Shown: positions 22,938 through 35,608 of the stretch, piece by piece | Layout: each line of letters begins with the position of its first letter | How positions within the stretch are numbered: position 1 is the first letter of the stretch | Assembly (NCBI RefSeq): GCF_963678635.1 | Contig: NC_087068.1 | Span: 30,506,318-30,570,317, forward strand | DNA length: 64,000 nucleotides | From: Symsagittifera roscoffensis | Taxonomy: Eukaryota; Xenacoelomorpha; Acoela; Convolutidae | Reading direction: 5' to 3' | The notes under the pieces: model-generated | Databases searched by the model: none | Seen by the model: only the letters and a program-made list of their open reading frames with translations | Told to the model about the DNA's origin: nothing | Translations under genes and position numbers: made by a program

Positions 22938-24036
22938 TTAAATGCATGATTTGGAGTTCTTCAGAGTTTCGTGATACTTATATGCGTCTTTATGCAGTTT
23001 TCGCAATGTTTTGGCATGGAGGTTGAAAATTTTCACATCAAAGAAAAATCGGCTAAATTGTGAACCCCAGAGTCCGTTTGCCTTAATGTCAAGTCGTGCC
23101 TCATCTTCAGTTGTAGTTGAATTAATGACAAAGCTTTCGCCTTGCAACGGCTGAAGTTTCGGCTCAATCTCGACGTCATGGCAAACCTCGTTCATGAGGT
23201 TGGCGGATGTGTCTCTGATTTCATTGTGTTTTATGTGTGTGTAACCGCCCTTTGCACAGTGTAGCGCATGTCTCAAGTTAAAATTAGCAATGCACATGTG
23301 AGTGGGATTTTGGTCGGTTCCCATCCGTATCTTAAGTAAATACCATCTCTGAAGTCTGATTTATTCAAGTTGAAGTTATATCTGTTCAATGGTAAAGCGT
23401 TGAGCCAGTTAGAGGATCCCTTTTCAGAGGCTAGGTCGATTGCGTATTTATCTGTTTCATCTAAGGAGTTCATGAGGTTTGTTTTCTTTCGGTTTGTTCT
23501 GTCAGTTTTCAATTTTTTGATTTTCGTACATATTTTTTCTTGCTGTGTTATTGCTGTAACAGGATCTTTAGATTCCAGTACTAAGGATGTTTCCTCAGAC
23601 CATTCTAGATAGCTTTCATGATCAGATGGCAGCTTGATGTTAAGGCCGCCCATTTTAAGGGGTAAGGAAGATTTCTCACGGAACTGGGGGTTCAATGTGT
23701 CTTTACCGATTAGGTTAGGTATTAATTGTTCTTTGATAAACTTTTCGCATATTTCTAAGTTTTCCATAGTGTTAGGCGTTGTCCTGGTAAGAAATGAAAG
23801 TTTTTCTTGAACTCCTTTAGTATAGCAGGCATAAACGTTTTGGGGGGAGGTTTTAGCGATTTTCGTTAATTTTTTCAAAATTTTGATTTGCTCATTCTGT
23901 TGAAATTCGAGCAACTTTTTACATTCAAATTCTGTTCCTATAACTGAACCAAGCACTCGGGCGCCTGCCTTTATAGTGATTCCTGTATTTTCGAAGATTT
24001 TCTCAGCTTCATCGAGTTTTCCATCTTTGACAATGA
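22938..24036 (-). pseudogene. Retroelement polyprotein C-terminal half: RT tail and nuclease
   Basis: Two frames joined near 23273-23324 give the region after the RT core: a segment with LPLKMGGLNIKLPSDHES, a segment SNWLNALPLNRYNFNL, a partly lost CxC zinc site, then HALHCAKGGYTHIKHNEIRD and a nuclease-like block EARLDIKA...FFDVKIFN. The D and DVK residues fit a PD-(D/E)XK active site. The order matches a widespread invertebrate RT family (seen also in cnidarians and amphioxus, from general knowledge); I am not sure of its accepted name. It is 5'-truncated, frameshifted and cut short after ETLKNSK. Confidence 0.7.
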
Positions 24037-25320
24037 AAGAGCTACCATTATATGTAGAACATTAATTTAACTGAAGTCTGCCTGAAGAGAGCCTAAGGGA
24101 AAACCCCAAAAAAGCTGCCAAACATCTGCAGATTATCACTTGAACATCACAGAATTGGCAATTTCCTCGGTTTTTCCCAATAACTACAAACTGCAGCTTA
24201 AACCAGGCATTGCACTTCATTCATTATCCGCAAGCTGAAAAATTTAGCCCCCTGGAACACATTACAACACATTCAAAACTCTCTCCAAGCACGAAAATGC
24301 TATCATCGTTGCTTTCCACGTCGGATTTTCCCAATTTTTCTTTGAGAATAATCAGAATGAAGGGTCACTTTACGTTATTTTACCTAAACCAAGAAAATTT
24401 TCTTCCACAATTAGCTCTTTTTAGTCATTCTTTCACCATAATAGCTAGATTTAACGCCCTATCCTCTTTCTAAAAAAGTAGAAGTGAAAATTTTGGAAAA
24501 GGCTATGATCAAAGCAATCTATGCTAACTCATTCTCGCTGCTCCAATCACTTCATGAAGTTTGTAAGAAGAAGCTATGCTCTAGAGTTGTTTTCCTTGCA
24601 AAATGATTTATCGCGGATAAACGTTAGGTGTCGAGTAATCAAATCAAAAAAAATTATTCTTAAAATTTTTCTGCGTCGGAGAAAAAGTGGTCTGATCGCT
24701 TCCCTTTTAATTTTTAGGTTTCAGAATAATTTGCAGCAGGGGGAGAGCATGAGAAATCTGATAAACCACCATATTTTAGCTACGGCTGCCGTACTTTTTA
24801 AAGCGTATAACCCTTTTCAATCCTCCACTTTACCCAGTAAAAGGACAGAATCTAAGTTTTTTTTAAATACAGTCTAGAAATTAGTCTGGAAAACGGATAC
24901 ATTCAGACCCGTTTTTCTCGACATTTAAATTTCATTTGGAATCCAAGCAAAATAAATTAGGTATTCACATATTAACTCGCTCTACACTCGGCAATCTACG
25001 AAGGCACCTCAATTTCTAATATAAAACCTACCTGATTGATTTTGAATTTCAAAACCATCACAATAAATTAAATTCTATTTGCTCAAGAACGAAAGTTTAC
25101 AAATTTTCTTGAAATAATTCTTATAAAAATATTTATAAATTTAAAAAACTGCCTATGTTTTCCTTCGAGAAATGAGAAGCCGATGTGTATAGTTGATAGA
25201 AGAGTGCATTCATGTAGAAACAGAAGGCAGCAGTTGCAGAGATAAAAATCAAACTTGGTCAGATTTGAATAAAGCCGCATTATGATTAAATTATGTTTAA
25301 ATACAGTTTTTGTTGTAGAT
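24037..25320. other. Gene-free stretch left of the caspase 3' UTR
   Basis: No coding frame with support. Contains the small repeat shared with 21680-21720. Confidence 0.5.
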
Positions 25321-25324
25321 GTTA

Positions 25325-25330
25325 TTTATT
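25325..25330 (-). terminator. Candidate poly(A) signal AATAAA for the caspase gene
   Basis: AATAAA on the minus strand lies about 460 nt after the caspase stop codon. It would give a 3' UTR of roughly 480 nt. No nearer AATAAA was seen. Confidence 0.4.
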
Positions 25331-25791
25331 GGCCGTCAACTGTGCTGATCGTAGGTAGACACCAATTCTCCTATACAAATCGATTGTGCTTCCTGATTTT
25401 TGCAGTTGGTATGTTGGCAAGCCAACAAACCTAAGGGCCAATAAGTCTAAAACAAGATAGCCACTCCAACAAGCCGAAGTTGTTATGCAATATAACAGAT
25501 TGTCACTGTTGTTATGCAATTTATATGTAACTCTGATGTAAATTCTACTTCAAGGTAATATGGCGGTTTGTTGAACATCAGCCAGTCATTGTAGTTACAT
25601 TGGAATAACCCAATCACCTTAAATTAAATTGAAGGGATCGAGGAGATTAAAAGATGAAGAAAAATATAATAGAGGGACAGATTCGTCCTTGTTAATCGCG
25701 TCACACTAGATGCTGCCTCTTCTTGATATATCACTGCAACCCCTCCATTGTCCCTGGCGGCAGCAAGGAGACGAAAGGAATTACCAGTCGA

Positions 25792-27138
25792 CTAAAGGAT
25801 TCTACACTTCCATGGCCTCGGTGGTCTCGACCGTTCCCTTTCAATTGGAAACTTAGTTGGGAAATAGAACAACTTCGTTAGTTGACTGCATTGAGAGGGA
25901 ACCATTTTGAAGTTGCCACTCGAACTGGAGAACTTTTCTTGTACCAGTCTATTCACTTCTGTCATCATGGACACCAGGTCATACTTGAAAGCCCACTCAC
26001 GAAACACCTGCACTATGGCCTGTATGAACCAGGATCCTTTTTCACTATTTCTCCAGCTGACGTATCCCGGCACAGTGGAATAGGCTATAAAGATGTCACT
26101 GTGACTGGCAATCAAGTCACCCTTGGCGATAGCGTCGGTTTCATCGTAGTTCTGCGATAGGAGATCCTTGTACATACGCTCTTCCTTCTCGGGGCTTAAT
26201 GTATCAGGCACTTTTGAGTCGTCAGCTGGTACATCTCCCGAAGAGTCCATGGCATCTCGACCATATAAATCAGCCCCCTTGTCACAACTCCCTCCCCTGC
26301 AAGCCTGCAAGAAAAACAATTTAGGTTTCCCGTTCAGATTCGGGGACTTATCTCCGCGGAACAAATCCAGCATCCATTCCACCTTTAGCATCCCATTATA
26401 ATCATGACTAGAATCGGTTGCATATACATATCCGTCTTTACCATGACTCAAAGCAACCACAATACAACAACTGTACTTCTGGTGATCTTTTTGAAGAGCA
26501 AATCTCTCTAGAACCTCTTTCATTTGGACCAGAGTTAAATTTCGAGTCGTTGCATCTTCGAATATTTCAAAATTAAAACCTCTTAGCAATAGTCTCATAT
26601 TATCATGATCAACATCTGAGCCTGTTCTTTTTTTCTCGTTTTTGAAATCAACATTGTTTATGATCAAGGCTAGTCCTGTTTTCTTAGTCGTATCAATTGG
26701 GTAGCTTCCCAATTCCTTGCTCGGTTTTCGCGGTTTTGGCTCTGGAATGCGAGACGGAAATCCGTCAGCAGAATCATTGATTTCCAGTCTATCGATTCGC
26801 TTCAACAGGTCATCCGATAGCCCTGTGCTTTTCAGCCCGGCACCAATCGATTGTGCTTCTTCAAAACTAGGCAGTTTATCAACTAGATATTGTGGAGCAT
26901 TAGTTTCAATCAGAGCCTCGCGAAAACATTGATACGCTGAATCGCCTCTGGTTGCTAAAATACTGCAAAGTTCGGAAACCTGGTTACCTCTCGTTTGCTT
27001 ACTTAAAATGAGTTCCACCAGCGCATCGGTTAACTCTCCTTTGGCAACAAGGTAATCGCAAATTTCTCGAATACTTAGTAAGTTTTTGCTAAAATCAAAT
27101 CTTGCTTCGCGAAGAGCAGCACTTCGATTGCTTTCCAT
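25792..27138 (-). CDS. CARD-containing caspase, C-terminal CaaX-like motif
   Basis: 448 codons in one exon. Residues about 5-90 form a CARD-like death fold (RSAALREARF... to YLVDKL), used by initiator caspases to join an activation platform. The protease follows: catalytic His in ALSHGKDG (about residue 230), catalytic Cys in QACRG (about 278), an Asp-rich linker (SSGDVPADDSKVPD) that could be cut between large and small subunits, and the small-subunit motif YVSWRN...GSWFIQ. All key residues are present, so it should be a cytosolic cysteine protease cutting after Asp in cell death or a related pathway. Domain layout is that of caspase-2/-9/CED-3. The C-terminus is odd: a basic stretch (RERSRPPRPW) followed by KCRIL, so the last four residues CRIL resemble a prenylation box. 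The absence of introns could mean a retrogene, but neighbours are also single-exon. Confidence 0.93.
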   Translation of the reverse strand: MESNRSAALREARFDFSKNLLSIREICDYLVAKGELTDALVELILSKQTRGNQVSELCSILATRGDSAYQCFREALIETNAPQYLVDKLPSFEEAQSIGAGLKSTGLSDDLLKRIDRLEINDSADGFPSRIPEPKPRKPSKELGSYPIDTTKKTGLALIINNVDFKNEKKRTGSDVDHDNMRLLLRGFNFEIFEDATTRNLTLVQMKEVLERFALQKDHQKYSCCIVVALSHGKDGYVYATDSSHDYNGMLKVEWMLDLFRGDKSPNLNGKPKLFFLQACRGGSCDKGADLYGRDAMDSSGDVPADDSKVPDTLSPEKEERMYKDLLSQNYDETDAIAKGDLIASHSDIFIAYSTVPGYVSWRNSEKGSWFIQAIVQVFREWAFKYDLVSMMTEVNRLVQEKFSSSSGNFKMVPSQCSQLTKLFYFPTKFPIERERSRPPRPWKCRIL

Positions 27139-27151
27139 TTTCGACTACAAA

Positions 27152-27165
27152 CTGAAACAAGTAGT
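27152..27165 (-). promoter_or_regulatory. Splice-acceptor-like site upstream of caspase ATG
   Basis: On the minus strand CTTGTTTCAG is followed by 13 nt and then ATGG. A 5' UTR intron or a trans-spliced leader is possible. Confidence 0.45.
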
Positions 27166-27224
27166 TCATCGTCACTCAATATAAGATACGAAAAGCTACT
27201 GTTAAGAGGCAATGTCATTTGACA

Positions 27225-27495
27225 TTCACTCTACGTCCACCAGGTTTGCCCAAGTCGCAGACTTTTATCCATGCGGGAAAGGACCAACATACGAGCTAAG
27301 CAGCTCATGACGGCGAGCGGCTGTTGTGCCCCTGCTAAAGAACTACATGCAATTATTTTGGTTTTTTTCTGGGCTGGGTAATGTTGCCTCACCCTCAAGC
27401 ATTGAGCACGGATCATGGTGGGCCTCGAACATCCGACCTTTCGATTGAGAGGCGGAGACGCTACCGTTCCCCATTCACCACCGCTCCACTTTTGA
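27225..27495 (-). mobile_element. tRNA-derived SINE
   Basis: The minus strand starts with a tRNA-like head: an A-box-like TAGCGTCTCCG (27453-27463), then CCTCTCAATCGAAAGG, and a B box GTTCGAGGCC (27421-27430). The body runs left to about 27225 without coding content. RNA polymerase III promoter order and spacing fit a tRNA-SINE. It sits just upstream of the caspase gene in the same orientation. Confidence 0.7.
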
Positions 27496-27499
27496 ATGA

Positions 27500-28460
27500 G
27501 AAATATAATTATTAACGGGTTCCGATACGCTGAATAATCACAAGCGCAACAGGAATAAGCAGTTAGCATGGCCGCTGTCATTTTTGCAAAAAGTTGTTAG
27601 AGAAGTTACCTTGAATCGTGCAACAACAGTAAAAGTTTTGCAAAATAAATTTAAAATGAAACAAAGATAACCGCTTACTGTACAAGTAGCACAGAATGTT
27701 CCAACCAAAGTTTTTTAGAAAACTACAAAAAAACTCGAATTAGTGTAGTTTTTTCTGCGTGATGTGATAAAAGGATCTGAAGCAAGACTATAATTTAGGC
27801 AAATTAGACAAAACATTTTGTAGACAATTTTAGAAATTTTGGTTAATTAAATGGCGCTAAAAAACTCCAAAACTAACTTTTCTTGCTTGAAACTAATTTT
27901 GCAGGGCTTAAATTAAGCATGAATCTGCTGTTGTAAGCCTACTCCCTCAATTTATTCGTTCAAAATCTTAAAAATTTTAAACCAGATTTTCTCGTTACTC
28001 AAGAAATTTTTTAAATATTGTTCGAATCAAGACTGAATTTTCGATCAAGAAGAGGAAAAAACCTTTGTACTGGGATGCCATTCAATTTTTCCGCAAAATC
28101 AGTAATCAAAATTAAACGCACGGCCGGGTCGAGTGATAAATCATAGTCAAAAATTTTCTGTGTTTGAAACTTTTGCGTTTGAGACTAAATTAGATTAAAG
28201 ATAACAAAAATTGTTAATTTATTTATTATTTGCCAAGTAAATCATTGGTAATTTATTCTAAGCTAGGCTTTAGTCGCCAATTTAATCATTTAATTTACTA
28301 AGTTCATTAACAACTAGTGATGCAGTGCAGAATAGGCCGACATAATTATGGATGATGTGGCAAAAAACAAGAGTTCGATTTAAATTACTTTGAAGCTCTC
28401 AACGTGCAATTAAATCACAAGCAGGCAACTTCTGACTAATTCAATAATTTCAAGAAAAAA
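27500..28460. other. AT-rich stretch without a recognisable gene
   Basis: No supported gene or repeat. Confidence 0.5.
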
Positions 28461-28466
28461 CGATTA

Positions 28467-31400
28467 AAAGAAGCTCACTGAGTCAGCAGATGAAAAAATT
28501 TTGTTTCGGAAGTCAAAACAAAGAAACCCAACAATCAAAGAAAGAGAAAACCGACGACATTCATTGTCAACTAGCAATCCAGTGCAGAATTTTATGCATT
28601 TTAAATTACTATAGCAAGTCATTGAATTGTAAGCAAGGCCATCATTTAAAATCAATTTTATCGGTGAAAATGATTCTGAATCAATGCAAAAAAAAATTAG
28701 CTGAAAATTATGAAATTACATGCTATTGAAAAGAAAAGATATATCACTGAATAGCTGATTCTTGAATAGTAGAAGTAAAAAATAATTGGGTATTTTTTGT
28801 ATTTAAACAAAAAATTGAATGGCTGCGAAAATTTTTATTTAGTGGTGCAAAAAAAGTAGTGCGAAGGCTTTTGAAAACAAAATTGCAAAAGAAATAAACC
28901 AATGCATTAATTGATAAATTCAATAAGAAGGAACAAGTCACTGCAAAGTTTTTGTTCAAAAAAAATGAAAAACAAATGACTGGAAAGCTTTTCAACAGTA
29001 AAATGAAATAGGAAAGAAACAATATGCTGCAGAAAGCTTCTTTTCACAATTTGACAATTTTCAGAACATTTTAATGGAGAAAAAAACACCGAACTTGCTA
29101 GAAGACACGGAACACGTTGAAATGCAAACAATGTTTTATATATTAGGCCGAGTCAACAGTACAAAGAATCATAAAGAAAACCTTATCAACAAAAACTTAA
29201 TTGAAGGTTTAATTTTTTTTTTCAAAAAACGATTTTCAACAATCAAAAGGTTGAAGTTTCTTGAGAATGAAGAAATCTAAGGTAAAGAATCCAGAAAAGC
29301 ATGAGTAAAAAACGTAAAAATGTTAGTTAAAATGAAAAAAAAACAAGAAAAAATTCACTGTCAAAATTTTTTCTTAAATAAAACAAAAACTACTGCAGCG
29401 CTTCAAAAAGGGAGAACAGAAAGGAACCAATCAGTGGTTCACTTTTTTCAAACTACATATATCAAAAACATCAAATCACTGCATAGCAATTTGTTGAATA
29501 CAAAAAAAAAGCACCGAATCAGTGGAAGACAAAACGGAACAAATGGCTGCGAGGCTTTTAAAAAAGTTATGAAAAACAAATCAAAGCTCAGCTTCTTTCA
29601 TAAAACATTAAAAAACAAACATAGTGATGCGGAAAAGTTTTAATCTGAACTTGAAATCATTAAGAAAACTTTCATTATTAAACAGAGCGAAATTGATGGA
29701 GGGCGTTTTTGATTTTTTTAAATCAGAAGCAAACCATTTGGAAGTTCTTTCGAGGATTAAAAATGATTAAAACCAACGGAGCTTGTGTCTACATATCATG
29801 AGTTTCTATATAACAAGAAATCTATAGAAAGCTATTTTGAAAACAAAAAATTAACGTGGAAATTTGGCAGCCTTTTTTTAAAAAAATCAAATAGAAATCA
29901 TTAAGATTCTTTGTAGGAAAAATTTCAAAAACCGCTGCACTGTTTGTTTTAAATTTCAAAAAAAAATTATTCACAAAGAATAAGAAGTTATGCCGGAACT
30001 TAGAGACAACCTTTTTCAAAGTGATTTCGTTTTGATTAAAGAAGCTCATGGAGACAAAAACAGCATAAGTTCTTTGAAAAAACTAATAGGTTAGACTGTT
30101 GTAAAACTATTGTAAAAAGCAGAAGGCTTGAGCATGTCGAGATCGGGTAATTATGAATCATGTAAAAGTGGCGTAATAATTGGGCAAAGAAATCACTCAA
30201 ATAACTATTAAAAGACTTTTTGGGGAAAAGTAGAGGTAGATAATGAATTAAAAATCGAAAACATTATATCGCACTTTTAAATCAATTTCGAAAGCTTTCA
30301 ACAGAAGACAACCAATGACTTCCTGCATTCTCAAACAGACATATTTGCATTTGGAAAATCAATTATTTCAAGCCAAGATTCTTCAATCGGATTGAGCTTG
30401 ACCCGAAAGCTCGCCAGTCTTAGGCACTCGTGGCCGGTTCAGAAAATTTCCTTGAACTACTTCGGGTTACTGCTATTACTAAATGTGCCATGTCTCCATA
30501 AAACCCACAGAGCAGGTTGGATGCCTAGAATTTTGTTGACTAAATAAACAAGAAATCAGTGAAGACCTTTTTTACGAAAACGAATAAAAAACTGCTAAGA
30601 TTTTTTAAAACTTAACAACCGGGACAAATCCAAGCTTTCAATCAAAAAACTTTTGAAAACCAATTGATAGGGAAACGTTTTTATCTCAATCTGAAATCAT
30701 TAGTAAGTTTTCCATTTGAAGAACCGAAAATAGTGGAGAAGCAAACCATCCGAAACAAAGCATTCGAAAGTTCCTTTGAGGTTTAGAAAAAGATAAATAA
30801 CAAAAGGAGCTTCGTTCTGAACAAAAACATTCTATATATCAAGAAAACACATGAAAGCTATTTTGAACAAAACAAATTAATTAGGAATTTCGAATCTCTT
30901 TTTTAAACTATCAAACGGAGATCAGTAGAAAGTTCCTTTCTAAGAAAAATCTGAAAAACCGCTGCAAATTTCTTTTTTAAATTAAAGTTTCATTAAAAAA
31001 AATTAAGACAAAAATTAAAAGAAGCTCACAGAGTCAGCAGACAAAAAAAAGTTGTTTCGAAAGTCAAAACAAACAAACGAAACAATCTAAGTAAGAGAAA
31101 ACTGACTACATACATTATCAACTAGCAACCCAGCGCAGAATTTTCAGCATTTTAAATTACTATAATAATTCATTAAATTATAAGCAAGACCATCATTTAA
31201 ACTCAATTTTAACGGTGAAAATGAATTTAAAACAAAACTGCCTGACAATAAACAGAAGTTTTTAAAGCTCAAGGCAAAATCTTTGCAAAACTCTAGATAC
31301 TGATGACAGTGTGTGAAAACAGTCAGAAGAAACTTTATAAAAAACTCATTTTTGGAGCCAGGCAGTCTTAAAAAACAAACTTAAACTAAGACGCAGACAC

Positions 31401-33560
31401 TAGGCTTACACACAATTGAGAGCAACTTGAGATTAAAATGAGTGATTTGTTTTATTTCAGCAAAAAAAACTTCTCTCCAAACTAGAGAAAGCACTGGGCA
31501 TCGTTTGTTTAGATCAAACTAACGGGTTAGAGACAATTCAGTAAAAAAGATGATTATACGAAGTGACATTCAATCAGACTTCGAAGATCGCGTTACTTCT
31601 TAAATTGTTTTATTTCATTAAAAAGATCGTAAAAGATTTTTCTATGAAATAATTGAAGCAAAACTCAAATAATCATACAAAGAGAATGCGCATTAAAAAA
31701 CAGCGGATTATATGATCAATCACACCTAGATGAAAAACTAATTTGATTACTTTTTTTTTCGAAAAATATTATGTTTCTCCAAACCAAAGCAAGAACCCAG
31801 TGTGACTTTGTAAGCTATAAAAAAAGACGGATTCAACAAAACATGGTAACAATAAGAATACATGATTAACATTTTGAAAAGTTTTTGAAAAATCAAATTT
31901 ATTTTTTCGAAACTGAAAAGAGTACCCGGTGTATTCTTATAAATTAAATATAATGATTTATAAATCAAACCGAGTGAACAAAAGAAAAGATTATATTGAT
32001 GATGTTACCAACGCGAACGTCAGTCAAAGATAGAAATAGAAACAAAAAAAACGTGCAATGGCTGCGTTGGAAAAAAAAACAAATAGAAAAAAAAGATATT
32101 ATTGCAAAAATTATATTGAAAAACAAACAAGACATCAATGCAAAAATAATAAGAAAAATCAGCTGAAAATGTATGAAACTACAAGCTATCGAAAAGAAAA
32201 CACAAATTACTGAATAGCTGATTGTTGAATAGAAAATGTAAAAAATCATTGGGTATTTTTTTATTTTGAAAAACGATTGAATGGCTGCGAAGCTTTTTAT
32301 TTAGCGGTGCGAAAGAAGTAGTGCGAGGACTTTTGAAGAAAAAATCATTAACGAAATAAACCAATGCAATAATTGTAAAAATCAACAAGAAGAAACAAGT
32401 CACTGCAAAGTTTTTGATCAGAAAAAATAAAAACACAAGACTGCAAAATTTCAACAGTAAGATGAAATAAAAAGAAACAAATTGCTGCAGAAAGCTTCTT
32501 TTCACAATTTGACAATTTTCAGAACATTTTATGGAGAAAAAAAAACACCGAACTTGTTAGAAGAGACGAAACACATTGAAACGCAAACAATGGTTTATAC
32601 ATAAGGCCGAGTCAACAGTACAGAGAATCATTAAGAAAACCTTTTAGTAAAAACTTAATTTAGGTTTGATTTTGTTTTCAAAAAACGATTTTCAACAATC
32701 AAAAGGTTAAACTTTCTTGAGAATGAAGAAATCGGAGAAAAAGCATCCAGAAAAACAAAAGTAAAAACGTACAAAGGTTAGTTATAATGAAAAAAAAACA
32801 CTCAAATGTTTTTCTTGAATAAAACAAAAACCACTGCAACGCTGCAGAAAAAAAAACAAAAGAGAACAGAAAGGAATCAACCAGTGGTTAATTTTTTTCA
32901 AACTGCTTATATCAAAATCAAACCATTGCATAGCAATTTGTTGAATAGAAAAAGCAGGAAATCAGTGGAAGAAAAATGGAACAAATGGCTGCGAGGCTTT
33001 AAAACAGTTAAGAAAAACAAATCAAAGCTTAGCTTCCTTTGAAAAAACATTAGAAAACAAAACAATTTGACGCGAAAATGTTTTCATCTATATTTGAAAT
33101 CAATGAGGAAGTTTTCATTTTGAAACAGACCGAAACTGGTGGAAGGCGTTTTTGCTTTTTTTTTAATCAGAAGCAGATCATTTGGAAAATTTTGTGAGGA
33201 TTAAAAAACATTGGAGCTTTTGTCTTCATGTCAGGAGTTTCTATATAACAACAAATCAAATGAAAAAGCTTTTGAAAACAACTAATTGAAGTGAAATTTG
33301 GAAGCGTCTTTTTAAAAGAATCAAATAGAAATCAGTAAGTTTCTTTGTAAGAAAAATTTCGCAAACCGCTGCACTCTTTGTTTTAAAATTCAAAAAAATT
33401 TTATTTACACAAAAACGAATATACGCCGGAAGTAGGATAAAACATTTTTCAGTGATTTCGTTTTCATTTAAGAAGCTCACGGAAACAAAAAACAACTCAA
33501 AGTTCTTTGAAAAAACTAGTAGGTAGACTGTTGTAAAATTAATGTAAAAAACCTGGTACA
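28467..33560. repeat. 1.6-kb direct duplication with a 0.9-kb extra segment in copy 2
   Basis: 28467-30110 recurs as 31018-31230 plus 32155-33560. Shared text includes GAAGCTCAC.GAGTCAGCAGA, GAATAGCTGATT.TTGAATAG and AAAGCTTCTTTTCACAATTT. Offsets are about 2550 before and 3467 after the gap, so about 915 bp (31231-32155) is present only in copy 2, or was lost from copy 1. Both copies are made of diverged units of 60-70 bp (cores AATGGCTGCGA and ATCAGTGGAAGA). No genes. Confidence 0.8.
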
Positions 33561-35608
33561 ATCAATTAATTTCATGCCAAGATTCCTCAATCGGATTGAG
33601 CTGGACCCTAAAGCTCGCCAGTCTTAGGCACTTGTGGCCGGTTCAGAAAACTTCCTTGAACTTGTTCATTTCGGGTTACTGCTTTTATTATTTGTGCAAT
33701 GTCTCCAAAGCCTCCATAAAACTCACTGAGTTTTATGGATCTTAATCCTTAAAAATGCGGAAGGCTTTAACATGTACAGATCAGTGATAAAAAATCATGT
33801 AAAAGTGGTTAATTCACGAGACAAAGGAATCACTCAAATAAAGATAAGACTTTTGGGGGATAGGTAGATGAAATAAAAATCGAAAAAATATATCGCATTT
33901 ATAAGATCAAATTCAGACGCTTCAAACAGAAGGCTGCCAATGACGTCCTGCGTTGTCAAGCAGACACAATTGCATCAGGTAAAAACAAACTTTTTCTGGC
34001 CAAAATTCCTCTATCGGATTCAGCTTGACCCGAAAACTCGCTAGTCTGAGGCCCTCGTAGCCGGTTCAGTTAAGTTTGGTGATTTTGTTCACTTTACGGT
34101 TACTGTTTCTACTAGTTGTGCTATGTTTCTAAAGCCTCCATGAAACCCCCAGCGCAAGATGGATGCCTACAACTTTGTTGAGTAGAACAAAAAACAATAA
34201 ATCATTGGAAGACATTTTTTATGAAAAGAAATAGATGACTGTGAAGGTTTTCTTCAGAATTAAAAACCAAGAAAAACGAAAAAAAAAATGTAGGTTTTCT
34301 TTCAATAATAATTTTACAAAAAGACAAGAATTCAGTGGAAGACCTTTTTACGAGAACGAATAAATGACTGCGAAACTATTCTAAATAATAAAAAAAAAAG
34401 ACAAGAATTCAGTAGTACACCTTTTTTACGAAAACGAATAAATGACTGCGAAAAAACCAAATATATTAAAACAAAGCCAAGCTTTCTTTCAAAAAAAACC
34501 CTTTGAAAACCAAATGATGCGGAAATGTTTTAATCTCCATCTGAAATCATTAAGAAGTTTTTCATTTAAACAACCGATACTGGTGGAGAGCGTTTTAGAT
34601 TTTTTTTAATCAGCAGCAAACCATTCGAAAGTTTCTTCGAGGGTTAAAAAAGATTAAAACCAAGAGGAGCTTTATTCAAAACAAAAACAATCTATATAAC
34701 AAAAAACACTTGAAATCTATTTTGAGCAAAACAAATTAACGTGGAATTTCGAATCCTTTTCTTAAAGAATCAAATAGAAATCAGTAGAAAATCATTTCTT
34801 CGTAGGAAAAATCTAAAGAACCGCTAAACTGTTTTTTTTTAATTCAAAGCAGTTTCATTTTTTAAAAAAATAAGAAGACATCGCAACTTGGAAATAACGT
34901 TTTTTGAGAGTATTTCAAATTTGAAGTGATTCCGATTTAAACAAAGCTCTTGGAAGCATTAAAAAAACAGTTCAAATTTCTTTTTCAAAATTAGTTCAAA
35001 GAAAAATGCGGAAAGAATCGTGTAAAAAAGAATCACCTAAGAGTGGCATAACTATGGGACAAAGGAATCACTCAATTAAAGATATTTAGAATTTTTGTGG
35101 AAAAGTAGATGAACATGTATCATGTCAATTGCAAACGCTTTAGACAGAAGGCTACCAATGACGACCTCTAAGATGACACGTCCTTTTGTGTCCCTGCGTT
35201 GTCAAGTAGAGATATTTGCAACTGGCAGAACTACTTATTTTCCTACCAAAAATCCTCTGTTGAATTGAACTTGACCCGAAAACTCGCCAGTCGTACACCA
35301 TCGTAGCCGGTTCATTCAACTTTCTTGAAATTGTTAACTTTACGTTTAATGATTTGACTTACTGTTATATGTCTCTTAAGCCTCCACAACACCCACAACG
35401 CAGGATGGATGCCTAGTCTGTTGAGTAGGAAAAAGCAATCAATGAAGACCTTTTTTACGAAAAAGAATGAAGGAGTGTAAAAAATTTTTTTAAACAAAAC
35501 CAAGAAAAACAAATCAAAGCTAAGCATTCTTTCAAAAAATTATTTAAAAAAAAACAAACTGATGCGGAATAAATTCATCTCGATTTGTAATCATTGAAAA
35601 TGTTAAAA

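Larger units (their letters stand above)
22312..24036 (-). mobile_element. Nuclease-type retroelement, rearranged copy A
   Basis: The 5' part (24036-22938) and a 3' part (22826-22312) belong to the same element family, but between them a 3'-tail segment (about 22830-22945) is inserted that duplicates 22325-22445. The order is therefore body, tail, then body end and tail again, as in a partial tandem duplication. The family encodes an RT and a C-terminal PD-(D/E)XK-like region. Relatives are at 58.5 and 59.9-62.6 kb. Confidence 0.75.

Noticed and set aside
27231-27581. 116-codon frame on the minus strand
   Set aside because: It coincides with the tRNA-derived SINE and has no protein signal.
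28744-33561. Many Phe/Lys-rich frames in the AT-rich repeat field
   Set aside because: Products of A/T homopolymers in satellite-like repeats; not kept between duplicated copies.
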